A stretch of DNA of 64,000 nucleotides from PALSA-911 sp963743035. Its GTDB lineage: Bacteria > Pseudomonadota > Alphaproteobacteria > Acetobacterales > Acetobacteraceae. Below the pieces are notes generated by a model. It worked only from the letters and a program-made list of their open reading frames with translations. It was not told the DNA's origin and did not search any database. The translations under genes and the position numbers were made by a program. Location: contig CAVUOB010000001.1 of assembly GCA_963743035.1 (NCBI GenBank), positions 1-64,000 on the forward strand, read 5' to 3'. This document shows, piece after piece, positions 7,912-16,609 of the stretch (positions within the stretch are counted from its first letter, which is position 1; each line of letters opens with the position of its first letter).

Positions 7912-10713
7912 TCAGGCTTGCTCGGCCTGCGCCACCGGTTCCGTCGCGTGCGCGGGCTGCGCCGAAATCCGGGTGAGGATATTGGCGAGGATATAGGTTT
8001 GACTGGCTGAATCGAAGTCGTGCCAGAAGGTTTCGCTCGGGCGGATCTCGGTGATCGGCCGCGCCAGGAAGGCCTCAACGGCGGCATCAACCTCCGCGCC
8101 GGACGCGGTGGGAGAGATGCAGGCGTTGGGAATGCCGGCGGCGGACAATACCCGGGTGATGACGGAGTCCGCCGGGGTGAACGCCAGGATCGGCCGGCAG
8201 GCGCGGATATAGTCGAAGATCTTGGCTGGAAGCTGGATGCCCGGCACCTCGTTGTCGACGATGTCGAGCAGGACCAGGTAATCGGCATCCAGCATCTCTT
8301 CCCTGGCCTCGTGCTGCGGCGCCATGCGGTTATCCACATGCAGGCAGCCGCGTGCCTGAAGCCGCTGGCAGATATCGGCGGAGGGATCCAGGGAATGGTT
8401 TTGGATCGGGCCGATCAGCCGCAGTTGAATGCTCTCGGCGGCGACCGTCCCCGCGGCGACCAGGCGGTCCAGCGACGCGATCAACGGTTCGGGGGTGCGC
8501 CCGCCATAGATCGTGCCGATATGCGCCATGGTGCGTCGTGTCCGCTGGCTGATCGGCTTCGGATCGACAGCATCCTCCCGGTCGAAGCCGTTCCAGATCA
8601 GGTGGATCTTGTGCTTCCACTGCGGATAGCGCTTCAGCCAGATCTGCTTGACGGCATCGGTGTTGGCGATCACGGCATCGGCATGCCGGAAAACCATGCG
8701 TTCCACGATGGCGTCGAGCACGATTGCGCGTCTGGCCGGTCGCATCGGGTTTCCCGCCAAGGGATCCCGGAAATCCGCCACCCAGCGGCTGGCATGACGG
8801 AATTTCAGCGCCAGGGCGACCAGATGGGTGGCGAGCGGGGGGTGGCTGGACACGACGATGTGGTCCGGATTGTCCGCCAGCACCGCCGATGCCGCCTTGA
8901 ACGCGGGCGGCATCCACGGCAGCCGGTCATCGTAGGGCAGGAACCTCCGGGCAACCAGCCGAAGCAGGCCGTTGGCGCTGAAAAATCTCTGGCCACGCCG
9001 TCGCGGCGCCGGCACCCGTATGGCGGTCGAGCCAGCAGCTCCCTCGATCCAGTGCGACACCACGGAAACCGGATAGCCGAGCCGTGACAGATATTTCGAG
9101 AAACGGCCGGGGCGGGCGGCGCCGATGGTATTTTCCGGCGGGAAATAGAAGGCGAGCATCAAAACCAGCGGCAGGCCGGAGGGCCAGTCGCCGATCGGCC
9201 GCGACGGCGCGCCGAACAGCCGCATCGCCTGCGCCTCGGCGGCGGACAGCAGTTCGGACCGTTCCGCCGGCGAGAAATAGAAGATCAGGCAAAGCAGCGT
9301 GAACAGGCCTACCCACAGGCAATCCACGACGATCTGAAGGAGCCGGGACTCCACGCGCAGCCAGTCGCCCAGGGCGAAGATACCGATGGCCAGCAGGGTG
9401 ATCTTGAGGAAGGTGAACACACGGAACGGCACCGCGTGCTCCCGCCAGGCGAGCACCCAGAATACGGCCATATAGGCGAGCCATGTGCCCATCGTCGCCG
9501 CGGCCGCACCGTAGATGCCGAAGGCCGGAATCATGGCGAAGTTGAGCAGCCCATTCAGCACCGCGCCGCCGAGCACAACATTGCCCACCGTGCCCGAGCG
9601 CTTGTTGATCAACAGCAGATTCCGGAAGAAATCCCCGCATTCCCGGAACACATAGGAAAATACGAGTATCGGCAGCAGCAGATAGGGCGGATAGAAGCTC
9701 GGCGGCACCATGAAGCTGAACAGTTCCGGCGCCATGAGGGCGATTGCCAGTGCCGCCAGGAAGAGGGCGAACATCAGGTAGGCGGCGACCCGGGCGAAAC
9801 GGTCCTTCCATCCTTCCATTCCGACGAAGCGGTAGAATGTGACGTTCCAGCTCTTGCCGAACGACTCGCCGACGAGAATGCTGACCAGGAAAGCAAACCG
9901 GTAGGCGAGCGCATATCGACCGAGTTCCGCCAGCGAGACGGCGTCCGCCAGGAAAAACCGATCCGAGAAATGGATGGCGAACGCGGAGACGCTGGCCAGG
10001 CACAGCGGCAGGCCGAAACGGATCAATGGCGGGATGTATTCCTGCCGCCAATGCCACCCCACCTCGCGCATGATCCGCCAGAGCAGGTACACCGAGCCAA
10101 GCCCGGTGACGATCAACTTGCTGAAGACGAAGCCCCAGATTCCGGCCCCCGCAAAACCGATGAAGTAGATATTGAGCGCGAGACTCCCGACCAAGCTGAC
10201 CATGGAATAGACGAAGAAGAACTGCGCGCGCTCGCGGATGCGCTCATAGACCAGGACGACCTCGACCATGTTGGCGAACCACATCGCCACGAAGGCAGCC
10301 TGCAGCAGGGGCGCCTGGGCTGTCGAATGGAACACCGCGAGGCTGATCGGACCGGCCGCCAGCACCGCGCCGACGGCGATCACCGCGCTGAGCAACGCAG
10401 TGCCGAGCACGCTGGTGGAGACGATGTTCGCTTCCTGTTCGGGGGTGTCCTGGTCGTGGAACAGCCGGGTGAGGGCGGTGCCGATGCTCTGCAGGCCGAA
10501 GGCGATCGCGACGACCTGGGTGCTGAGTTCGATGAGCTCGACGGTACCGTACTGGGCCGGCGTCAGGAAATGCGAATAGAACGGTATCGCGATGAAGCCG
10601 AGGATCCGGCTAGCAATGTTTCCCAACAAATAAAAGGTGGAATTCCGCAATACGCGATGGAGCTGGCCTCCGACCACCCTTTCCGATTTCGCCAAAGCAT
10701 CCATCTCATTCAT
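7912..10713 (-). CDS. Wzx-type flippase fused to a family-4-like glycosyltransferase
   Basis: A 933-residue single frame with two domains. Residues 1 to about 480 are a polysaccharide flippase of the MATE/MOP superfamily: NSTFYLLGNIASRILGFIAIPF at the start (two overlapping blocks), then about 12-14 hydrophobic helices. After a soluble linker (about 480-512), residues 513 to about 920 resemble a GT-B glycosyltransferase: LVLMLAFYFPPENTIGAARP opens the domain as in GT4-like enzymes, followed by VSSHPPLATHLVALAL, WVADFRDPLAGNP and ANTDAVKQIWLKRYP. It is convergent with wecC, ending 15 bases from it. The likely role is synthesis and export of the polysaccharide that wecBC feed. Two possible ATGs lie three codons apart. 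Confidence 0.88.
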   Translation of the reverse strand: MNEMDALAKSERVVGGQLHRVLRNSTFYLLGNIASRILGFIAIPFYSHFLTPAQYGTVELIELSTQVVAIAFGLQSIGTALTRLFHDQDTPEQEANIVSTSVLGTALLSAVIAVGAVLAAGPISLAVFHSTAQAPLLQAAFVAMWFANMVEVVLVYERIRERAQFFFVYSMVSLVGSLALNIYFIGFAGAGIWGFVFSKLIVTGLGSVYLLWRIMREVGWHWRQEYIPPLIRFGLPLCLASVSAFAIHFSDRFFLADAVSLAELGRYALAYRFAFLVSILVGESFGKSWNVTFYRFVGMEGWKDRFARVAAYLMFALFLAALAIALMAPELFSFMVPPSFYPPYLLLPILVFSYVFRECGDFFRNLLLINKRSGTVGNVVLGGAVLNGLLNFAMIPAFGIYGAAAATMGTWLAYMAVFWVLAWREHAVPFRVFTFLKITLLAIGIFALGDWLRVESRLLQIVVDCLWVGLFTLLCLIFYFSPAERSELLSAAEAQAMRLFGAPSRPIGDWPSGLPLVLMLAFYFPPENTIGAARPGRFSKYLSRLGYPVSVVSHWIEGAAGSTAIRVPAPRRRGQRFFSANGLLRLVARRFLPYDDRLPWMPPAFKAASAVLADNPDHIVVSSHPPLATHLVALALKFRHASRWVADFRDPLAGNPMRPARRAIVLDAIVERMVFRHADAVIANTDAVKQIWLKRYPQWKHKIHLIWNGFDREDAVDPKPISQRTRRTMAHIGTIYGGRTPEPLIASLDRLVAAGTVAAESIQLRLIGPIQNHSLDPSADICQRLQARGCLHVDNRMAPQHEAREEMLDADYLVLLDIVDNEVPGIQLPAKIFDYIRACRPILAFTPADSVITRVLSAAGIPNACISPTASGAEVDAAVEAFLARPITEIRPSETFWHDFDSASQTYILANILTRISAQPAHATEPVAQAEQA

Positions 10714-11345
10714 TTCCGCCGGACAAGGCCCGATATTGCTGCTGCCCAGCTCGCGGGGCTGTTAAGTAGGCGGCATCGAACCTAGGGTAAATCAAATTCG
10801 CTCACTGTTGGCCACGGCACCGGGCATTTTGTCGTCACCCGCGCGCCAGCAGACGGGCGCCGTCGAGCTTGTGGGGGAAATGATGCGTGCTTGATAGATG
10901 ACCTTGCCACTCTCTGCCAAGATGAATGTAACTTTTAGGCACAGAAGCCTCACATGATTCGTCCGGAGAGCCTGCCCGTCGTTTACATGTCTGTTACGCG
11001 CGAGGCTGTCCCGCACGGGGCTGCACAGCGCGACGTCGCCAGATATCTGCCAGTCCGGCGTTGCCCAGTCCTGCATGGCCCAGTCTTGCATGGCCCTGTC
11101 CTACACGGCCTAGTCTGGCATCTATTAAAATCCCATGATTGCAACAGGTTTATACACGGTGGGCCGCCAGGTCCAATGACAAGAGCGTTTCCGTCAACTT
11201 TTCCGTGTGTCCTAGGCAGGCACCACCACCCCAGATAGCAGTCTTGCGGCTGCTTGACGCGTGGCGGTCACCGATCGGTGCGGCCGGTTGGCGACAGGGG
11301 CGGAAGCCCGGTGTCAGACCGGCGCCGGCCTGGATCGGCGGGCGC
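10714..11345. other. 632-base intergenic region
   Basis: Upstream of the flippase-transferase gene and downstream of dctP. No convincing coding frame on either strand. It holds the 15-base tandem repeat at 11051-11120 described separately. It must contain the promoter of the leftward flippase gene, but no clear -35/-10 pair could be chosen by eye. Confidence 0.5.
11051..11120. repeat. 15-base tandem repeat, about 4.7 copies
   Basis: Successive 15-base units at 11051, 11066, 11081 and 11096, followed by a partial unit from 11111. The unit consensus is CAGTCYTGCATGGCC. Copies two and three differ at one position; the first and fourth are more diverged. The array lies in non-coding DNA. Confidence 0.85.
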
Positions 11346-12368
11346 TCAGGCGCCCCCGATCTCCTGCATGATCGCGCCCAGCAGGTCGGGGGAGATCTTC
11401 ATCTCCTTGGCGACCCGATCCTGCTCCGCGAGCTGGCGCCGGCGCGCATCGGCCATTTCGGCGGCTGGCGGGACGGCGAAGGTCACGCCATGCGCCACCA
11501 TCTCGTCATGGGCGCGGGCCTGTGCGCGCGCCATGTTCGCCCGGTAGGTCGGGATGTTCTCCGCCCAGACGCCGGTCGCCAGCGTCTGCAGCTCAGGGCT
11601 CAGCTTGGACCAGAAGGCGCCGCTGAACATCGGGATGTATTCGCCGACCGCCATATGGTCTTCCAGGCCATAGCGCAGCCCCGCGTCCCACAATTTGGCG
11701 CTGGCGATGCTTTCATTGGTGGTGATCAGCGCGTCGAACGTGCCCTGCGACAGCGCCAGCGGCACTTCCGGCCAGGCCGTCATGTTCGGCACGCCGCCGA
11801 AGAATCCGGTCCGCCAGGACTGGGCAAAGCCGCCGGAATTGCGGATCTTGAGGCCGGCGAGATCGGCCAGCGAATTCAGCTTCTTCTTGGTGCTGTACCA
11901 ATTGTTGAACCCGAGATCGAGCCACGGCCCGACCACTTGCACTTTCAGCTTCCGGCCCAGCTGCTCGTTCACGGTCTGGCCCGGCTTGCCGTCGATCACG
12001 CGATGCACGGCATCCAGGCTCAGGCAGTAGAAGGCCGGCAATTGCACCATATCGGCATCGGGCACGAAGCCGGAGACCAGCCAGGTGCCGGGCACGGCCA
12101 TGTCGACGCCACCTTGCACCAGCGCCTTGGTGACGTCCCGGTCGGCGTAGAGCTGTCCGCTGTCGAACAGCTGGCCGACGATCTGGCCCTTCGAGGCCGC
12201 CTCCAGCTTCTTCAGATAGTCGGCGACCGAAATCGTGCGGCCATGGCTGGGCGTCGTGTCCAGCGAGGCGCGCAGCCGGATCGGCTCGGCCGCACGTGCG
12301 ACATGGGGGGTGGACAGGAATGGTACGGCGAACGCGGCTTTGACGAGCGCGCGGCGGGGCAGGGGCAT
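11346..12368 (-). CDS. dctP: TRAP transporter substrate-binding protein, DctP family
   Basis: Periplasmic solute receptor of a tripartite ATP-independent transporter, 340 residues. The N-terminus MPLPRRALVKAAFAVPFL ending near HVARA is a signal sequence resembling a Tat signal. The mature part follows the DctP pattern, with FDSGQLYADRDVTKALVQGG, LADLAGLKIRNSGGFAQSWRT (two blocks), PEVPLALSQGTFDALITTNES and a C-terminal helical tail. It starts 12 bases after the upstream prpD-like gene in the same leftward operon. No DctQ or DctM is adjacent; the nearest are at about 49 kb. The ligand is unknown, probably a carboxylate. Confidence 0.88.
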   Translation of the reverse strand: MPLPRRALVKAAFAVPFLSTPHVARAAEPIRLRASLDTTPSHGRTISVADYLKKLEAASKGQIVGQLFDSGQLYADRDVTKALVQGGVDMAVPGTWLVSGFVPDADMVQLPAFYCLSLDAVHRVIDGKPGQTVNEQLGRKLKVQVVGPWLDLGFNNWYSTKKKLNSLADLAGLKIRNSGGFAQSWRTGFFGGVPNMTAWPEVPLALSQGTFDALITTNESIASAKLWDAGLRYGLEDHMAVGEYIPMFSGAFWSKLSPELQTLATGVWAENIPTYRANMARAQARAHDEMVAHGVTFAVPPAAEMADARRRQLAEQDRVAKEMKISPDLLGAIMQEIGGA

Positions 12369-12380
12369 GCTGGCTTGCCT

Positions 12381-13745
12381 TCAGTGCAGGGAGGTCAATT
12401 CGCGGGCGGAGATCTGCTGGATCGACTGCAACCGGCCGAACAGCGTCTCCGCCGACAGCTCCGACGATCCCACGCCAAGGCAGTCGACGAATTTGTCGTA
12501 GAGTTCGGTGTCGGTCAGCGGCAGCACGGCATGGCCACGGGCGCGGCGGATCTTGTCGCTCTCCAGCACGCGCCCGTCCTTAAGCTCGAAACGCACCTGG
12601 TCGAACGGTGCAGCGCCTGGCATTTCCGGATCGTGCTCGGTGCCTGTGACGATCTTCACCCTTCCCATCAGGTCCTGCACGTCGCGCCGCTGCACGAACC
12701 CATCGCTGAGTTCGGCAAGGCCCACCCGCTTGGCAATGAGCGCGCTGCTGAGCACGAATTCCATGCTGAACTTGGCGGCCAGGCCGGTCTGCGGCGCGTG
12801 GTTGCGCAACACGGTCGCGTAGTAGTCGCTGATGTCGACGGTGATCTCCTTGACGTCGCCGGCCTGCACCGGATGGGCGTTGACCAGCCCGAGCGCCGCG
12901 TCGATCGCGCGGTGGGTGCAGTAGCAGGTCGGGTATTTCTTGATCGACAGGCCCTGCGCGGTGATGGCCCAGTTTTCCCCCACGCAGGTCTCGCTGGTCC
13001 GGTCTTCCTGGCCGGAGGGCGAGACGGCATGCAGGAACCCTTGTGGATGTTCCAGCGCATCGGTGTTGGCGGTAAACCCCGCCTCCGCCAGCCGCGCCGC
13101 CATCACTCCGGAATGGGCCGACCGGCCGGCATGGAACGGTTTGGTCATGGTGCCGAAATTGGCCATGATCCCCGCCGATTGCGAAGCGCCGAGCGAGATC
13201 GCCATGGCAGTGCGGGTTTCGTCCAGCCGACGCAGCGACGCGCAGGCGGCGGCCGCGCCGATCGAGCCGAAGATGCCGGTCGGATGCCAGCCCTTGGCAT
13301 GGTGCAGCCCGGTGTCGCGCCGGTAGAGCTCGGCCCAGGTCTCATAGCCGGCGATATAGGCGACCAGCATGTCCAGCCCGGAGGAGCCCAGCTGCTCGGC
13401 CTCCGCCAGGATCGCCGGGACCAGCACCGTGCTCGGATGGCCGCGCAGCGCCACGTCGTCGTAATCCAGCGCATGCGCCGCGGTGCCGTTGATCCAGGCG
13501 GCCTCCGGCGCAGTGCTGCGCAGGTCGGAAAAATACACGCTGGCGGGGCCCGGCGCGGCGTCCAGCACCTTGCGCAGGATCTGCGGCGCGGGGTCGTTGC
13601 GGCCGGCGATCATGGTGCCGATGCAGTCGATGAAGCCCATGCGCGCGATGCGCATCGCTTCCTCGGGGATCTTGTTGGGCGACAGGTCGGCGACGAATTT
13701 CGCCAGCGCGAGTGTGGCGCCTGTTTGCGACGACGTGGTGGTCAT
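12381..13745 (-). CDS. MmgE/PrpD family protein
   Basis: Member of the 2-methylcitrate dehydratase / cis-aconitate decarboxylase superfamily, 454 residues. Family features are MGFIDCIGTMIAGRNDPAP near the N-terminus, NGTAAHALDYDDVALRGHPS, which carries catalytic Asp and His residues, and KYPTCYCTHRAIDAALGL in the C-terminal half. The start has a GGGGGA ribosome site. It sits between mvaB (upstream, across a palindromic repeat) and dctP (12 bases downstream), so it probably belongs to a leftward catabolic operon for a branched or methylated carboxylic acid. Exact substrate cannot be assigned. Confidence 0.85.
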   Translation of the reverse strand: MTTTSSQTGATLALAKFVADLSPNKIPEEAMRIARMGFIDCIGTMIAGRNDPAPQILRKVLDAAPGPASVYFSDLRSTAPEAAWINGTAAHALDYDDVALRGHPSTVLVPAILAEAEQLGSSGLDMLVAYIAGYETWAELYRRDTGLHHAKGWHPTGIFGSIGAAAACASLRRLDETRTAMAISLGASQSAGIMANFGTMTKPFHAGRSAHSGVMAARLAEAGFTANTDALEHPQGFLHAVSPSGQEDRTSETCVGENWAITAQGLSIKKYPTCYCTHRAIDAALGLVNAHPVQAGDVKEITVDISDYYATVLRNHAPQTGLAAKFSMEFVLSSALIAKRVGLAELSDGFVQRRDVQDLMGRVKIVTGTEHDPEMPGAAPFDQVRFELKDGRVLESDKIRRARGHAVLPLTDTELYDKFVDCLGVGSSELSAETLFGRLQSIQQISARELTSLH

Positions 13746-13772
13746 GGCGTGTTCCCCCTGTTGTGCAGGCCT

Positions 13773-13819
13773 AGAGCAATATCGCTTGAGGTTGACTCAA
13801 CCGGGCGATAAAATTGCTC
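13773..13819. repeat. Composite palindromic repeat, module B (copy 1)
   Basis: Imperfect inverted repeat: GAGCAAT at 13774-13780 pairs with ATTGCTC at 13813-13819, with inner complementary blocks ATCGC / GCGAT and TTGAG / CTCAA. It lies between mvaB and the prpD-like gene, next to module A. The same pair of modules recurs at 61.9 kb in the opposite order. Confidence 0.75.
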
Positions 13820-13833
13820 GCGAAAACAAAGAC

Positions 13834-13877
13834 CTAGAGCATGACCGCCGCGTCTGTCAGCGGCGATCATGCTCTAG
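13834..13877. repeat. Composite palindromic repeat, module A (copy 1); long hairpin
   Basis: An 18-base arm beginning CTAGAGCATGACCGCCGC pairs with the arm ending GATCATGCTCTAG, with one wobble, around an 8-base loop. The hairpin covers the stop codon of mvaB (13874-13876, minus strand). It may act as a transcription attenuator or mRNA stabiliser in the operon, but the recurrence at 61.88 kb marks it as a dispersed repeat. Confidence 0.85.
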
Positions 13878-14830
13878 CTGAGCTGTTTGCGCAGCTTCTT
13901 CAGGCTGCCGCCCATCTTCACCGATCCCGGCAGCGGATGGCCGACGATGTCTTCCGCCAGGCAGGCGGTTTCCAGCAGCTTCTCCAGATCGACGCCGGTT
14001 TCGATGCCCATTTCCTCGCACATGAACACCAGGTCCTCGGTGCAGACATTCCCTGCCGCGCCCTTATGCGCCGCGAACGGGCAGCCGCCGAGACCGGCGA
14101 CGGTGCTGTCGAAGATGTCGACGCCCATCTGCAGCCCGGCATAGGCATTGGCGATGCCCATGCCGCGCGTGTCATGCAAATGCAGCGCGATACGCTTGTC
14201 CGGCCAGCGCTCGCGCACCATGCCCACCAGCCGGGTCACGGCAACGGGCGTGGCCCAGGCCATGGTGTCCGCCAGCGACAGGATCTTGATGTTCAGATCA
14301 TGCTCGGCCGCGACATCGAGCATCTGCTGGATCAGCGCGAGCACGCTCGCGGGGGCGATGTCGCCCTCGAAATTGCAGCCGAAGGCCGCCATGATCGAGC
14401 CGCGCTCGACAGGCACGCCATTGGCTTTGAACAGCGCGATCATCTCGTGCTGCGCGGCGAGATTGTCCTCCATCGAGCGCTGCTGGTTGCGCGCCAGAAA
14501 CTTGGCGGAGGCGCAGAGCGACAGCGAGCCCTTGATCTCCAATCCGTCGAATGTCAGCGCCCGCTGGAAGCCCTTGGCATTCAGCCAGAGCGGCGCGTAG
14601 TGCACGCCGTCATGGCGCCGGAAGCCGCGCACCACCTGGTCGGCATCCGCCCAGCCGGGCACCCGGTTCGGATTGACGAAGGAAGCTACCTGGATGTGAT
14701 TCAGCCCGGTTTCGGACAGCGCGTCGATCAGCTCGATCTTGCGCGCCGTGGGGATCTGACCCTTTTCAAACTGGAAACCCTCGCGCGGCCCTTCCTCGTT
14801 GATCTGCACGAAGCTCGGGAAATCGGACAT
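13874..14830 (-). CDS. mvaB: Hydroxymethylglutaryl-CoA lyase family protein
   Basis: Cleaves HMG-CoA (or a related 3-hydroxy-3-methyl acyl-CoA) into acetyl-CoA and acetoacetate; TIM-barrel DRE-TIM family. The 318-residue start MSDFPSFVQINEEGPREGFQ was chosen because AGGAGGA lies just upstream; the frame stays open for 46 more codons without support. Motifs are VASFVNPNRVPGWADAD, LSLADTMAWATPVAV, IALHLHDTRGMGIANAYAGL and the catalytic-cysteine loop GLGGCPFA. It is the first gene of a leftward mvaB-prpD-dctP cluster. The stop codon lies in a palindromic repeat. Confidence 0.9.
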   Translation of the reverse strand: MSDFPSFVQINEEGPREGFQFEKGQIPTARKIELIDALSETGLNHIQVASFVNPNRVPGWADADQVVRGFRRHDGVHYAPLWLNAKGFQRALTFDGLEIKGSLSLCASAKFLARNQQRSMEDNLAAQHEMIALFKANGVPVERGSIMAAFGCNFEGDIAPASVLALIQQMLDVAAEHDLNIKILSLADTMAWATPVAVTRLVGMVRERWPDKRIALHLHDTRGMGIANAYAGLQMGVDIFDSTVAGLGGCPFAAHKGAAGNVCTEDLVFMCEEMGIETGVDLEKLLETACLAEDIVGHPLPGSVKMGGSLKKLRKQLS

Positions 14831-15018
14831 GACAGCTTCCTCCTGGTCCCGGCTGACCCGGGCGCAATCCTGCCGCCGAGCGTACGCAGGCGGCAGGCCG
14901 AGCGTCAAGGCGAGGGGGCCGCGTCTGTCTTGCGCTGAGGTCATCCGCCAGGTTGGGGGCGCAACCAATCCCAGCCTCGGGCGTTGAGACAGGACCTACC
15001 CGCAAACAGGAGGATGCG

Positions 15019-15459
15019 ATGTCACGACTATTGGGGTCACGGTTGGGGCTGGGAATGGCCGTGCTGGCCGCAGGCATGCTTTCCACCGCGGCATGGGCCG
15101 CGACGCTCGACTTTCACGCGGCGCTTAATGGCGCCAGCGAGGTTCCGGCCCATAACGTGAGGGGCACCGGCACGGCGACGGCAACGCTGGATACGGCGAC
15201 GAAGATGTTCAGCTATACGGTCACCTACCAGGATCTGACCGGCCCGGCCACGGCGGCGCATTTTCATGGCCCGGCAGGGGTAGGCGCCAATGCGCCCCCC
15301 GTGGTGCCGATGACGAACCTGACCAGCCCGATCAAGGGCAGTGCGACACTGACAAACTCGCAGATCGCCGATCTTGAGGCCGGCAACTGGTATGTGAACG
15401 TCCATACCGCCGCCAATCCGGGCGGAGAAATCCGCGGCCAGGTGGCAAAGGGCAAGTAG
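15019..15459 (+). CDS. CHRD domain-containing secreted protein
   Basis: 146-residue exported protein. Residues 1-31 are a signal peptide (GLGMAVLAAGMLSTAAWA). The rest is a CHRD domain: FHAALNGASEVPAHNVRGTG, TYQDLTGPATAAHFHGPAG and WYVNVHTAANPGGEIRGQV are its usual landmarks. The start was placed at the ATG preceded by AGGAGG at 15008-15013; the frame is open further upstream without a ribosome site. CHRD proteins are extracytoplasmic and of poorly defined function. A GC-rich hairpin follows at 15478-15499. Confidence 0.9.
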   Translation: MSRLLGSRLGLGMAVLAAGMLSTAAWAATLDFHAALNGASEVPAHNVRGTGTATATLDTATKMFSYTVTYQDLTGPATAAHFHGPAGVGANAPPVVPMTNLTSPIKGSATLTNSQIADLEAGNWYVNVHTAANPGGEIRGQVAKGK

Positions 15460-15477
15460 GTCACGCATCCAGTGAGG

Positions 15478-15499
15478 CCGCCCCGGCATTCCGGGGCGG
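15478..15499 (+). terminator. GC-rich hairpin after the CHRD gene
   Basis: A perfect 9-base-pair stem CCGCCCCGG / CCGGGGCGG around the loop CATT, 18 bases after the CHRD stop. There is no T-run, so it would be a weak intrinsic terminator or a 3' end stabiliser between convergent genes. Confidence 0.5.
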
Positions 15500-15504
15500 T
15501 GCCC

Positions 15505-15535
15505 CGGTGCTTCACATATGCGGTGCTTCACATAT
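15505..15535. repeat. 15-base perfect direct repeat
   Basis: CGGTGCTTCACATAT occurs at 15505-15519 and again at 15521-15535, one base apart. The second copy contains the last codons and stop of the leftward aldo/keto reductase, so this looks like a local duplication of that gene end. Confidence 0.85.
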
Positions 15536-16514
15536 CCAATGCGGCGATCATGCGCGCCCGCGTGCCGGCATCCGGATAGTTGCCGGACCCGGCGGCGACG
15601 TTCTCCGCCATGTGTTCCGGCCGGCTGGTGCCGGGGATGACGCAGGTGACGGCAGGGTTGGCCAGGACGAATTTCAGCAGGATCTGCGCCCAGCTCGCGC
15701 AGCCGATCTCGGCTGCCCAGGCAGGCAGCGGCCGCCGGCCCAGCCGGCCGATCAGCCCGCCGCGGCCAAGGGGCTGATTAACCAGCACCGCGATGCCGCG
15801 TTCGGCCGCCAGCGGCAACAGCCGTTCCTCGGCCTCCCGATCATCCAGCGCATAGTTCAACTGAACGAAATCGAGCCGTTCGGACCGCAGCACCGCTTCC
15901 AGCGCATCATAGGCGCTGGGGGTGTAATGCGTCACGCCCAGGTAGCGAATGCGGCCCTCGGCCTTCCAGGCGCGCAGCGTGCGCAACTGGGTGCGCCAGT
16001 CGACCAGATTGTGAACCTGCATCAGATCGATCCGGTCCGTCCGCAATCGCTGCATCGATTGCCGCATCTGCGCCACCCCGGCCGCTTCGCCCGTGGTCCA
16101 TACCTTGGTGGCGAGGAACGCCTTCGCGCGCGCATTCATCGAAGCCAGCAGATCGCCGACCACCTCTTCCGATGTGCCGTACATCGGCGAGGAATCGATC
16201 ACCGAGCCGCCGGCATCGAACAGGATCCGCAGCACCTCTGTCAGCTTCGCGTGTTCGGTGGAGGAGGTGCCGACATCGAATGTCCTCCAGGTGCCGCAGC
16301 CGATCACCGGCAATGCCTCATTGGTCGCTGGTATCGGCCTGGTGTGCATCCTGCTGGTCCCCGTCGTCTGTGCGCGAACAGGCCGGCCGGCGATCGTCGC
16401 CAGCATGGTTCCGGCAATGAGTGGTCCCGCCGCGAGCTTGAGGAACTGCGCCCGCGTCAGGTGCGGCGCGCTGTTGGCAGCGATCGGGCAGGGCGTGTTT
16501 GCCTTCACGGTCAT
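15528..16514 (-). CDS. Aldo/keto reductase with N-terminal export-like signal
   Basis: 328-residue NADPH-type aldo/keto reductase. Catalytic features are Asp and Tyr in VIDSSPMYGTSEEVVGDLL, Lys in AFLATKVWTTG and His in LMQVHNLVDW; the cofactor end has VIPGTSRPEHMAEN. Residues 20-49 (RAQFLKLAAGPLIAGTMLA then PVRAQ) form an export signal resembling Tat signals but without the twin arginine. The start was chosen at the ATG with GGGGGA upstream; the frame is open 47 codons more. The start region faces the divergent prpD-like gene 95 bases away. Confidence 0.86.
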   Translation of the reverse strand: MTVKANTPCPIAANSAPHLTRAQFLKLAAGPLIAGTMLATIAGRPVRAQTTGTSRMHTRPIPATNEALPVIGCGTWRTFDVGTSSTEHAKLTEVLRILFDAGGSVIDSSPMYGTSEEVVGDLLASMNARAKAFLATKVWTTGEAAGVAQMRQSMQRLRTDRIDLMQVHNLVDWRTQLRTLRAWKAEGRIRYLGVTHYTPSAYDALEAVLRSERLDFVQLNYALDDREAEERLLPLAAERGIAVLVNQPLGRGGLIGRLGRRPLPAWAAEIGCASWAQILLKFVLANPAVTCVIPGTSRPEHMAENVAAGSGNYPDAGTRARMIAALDM

Positions 16515-16609
16515 TCCCCCATTTCGGGCCGCTCGGCGGTTCGGACGATCGAGACTACACTGGCCAGCATAAGGAAGAAAATGCCGGGTTGCCGGCGAAG
16601 GGAAGCGCC

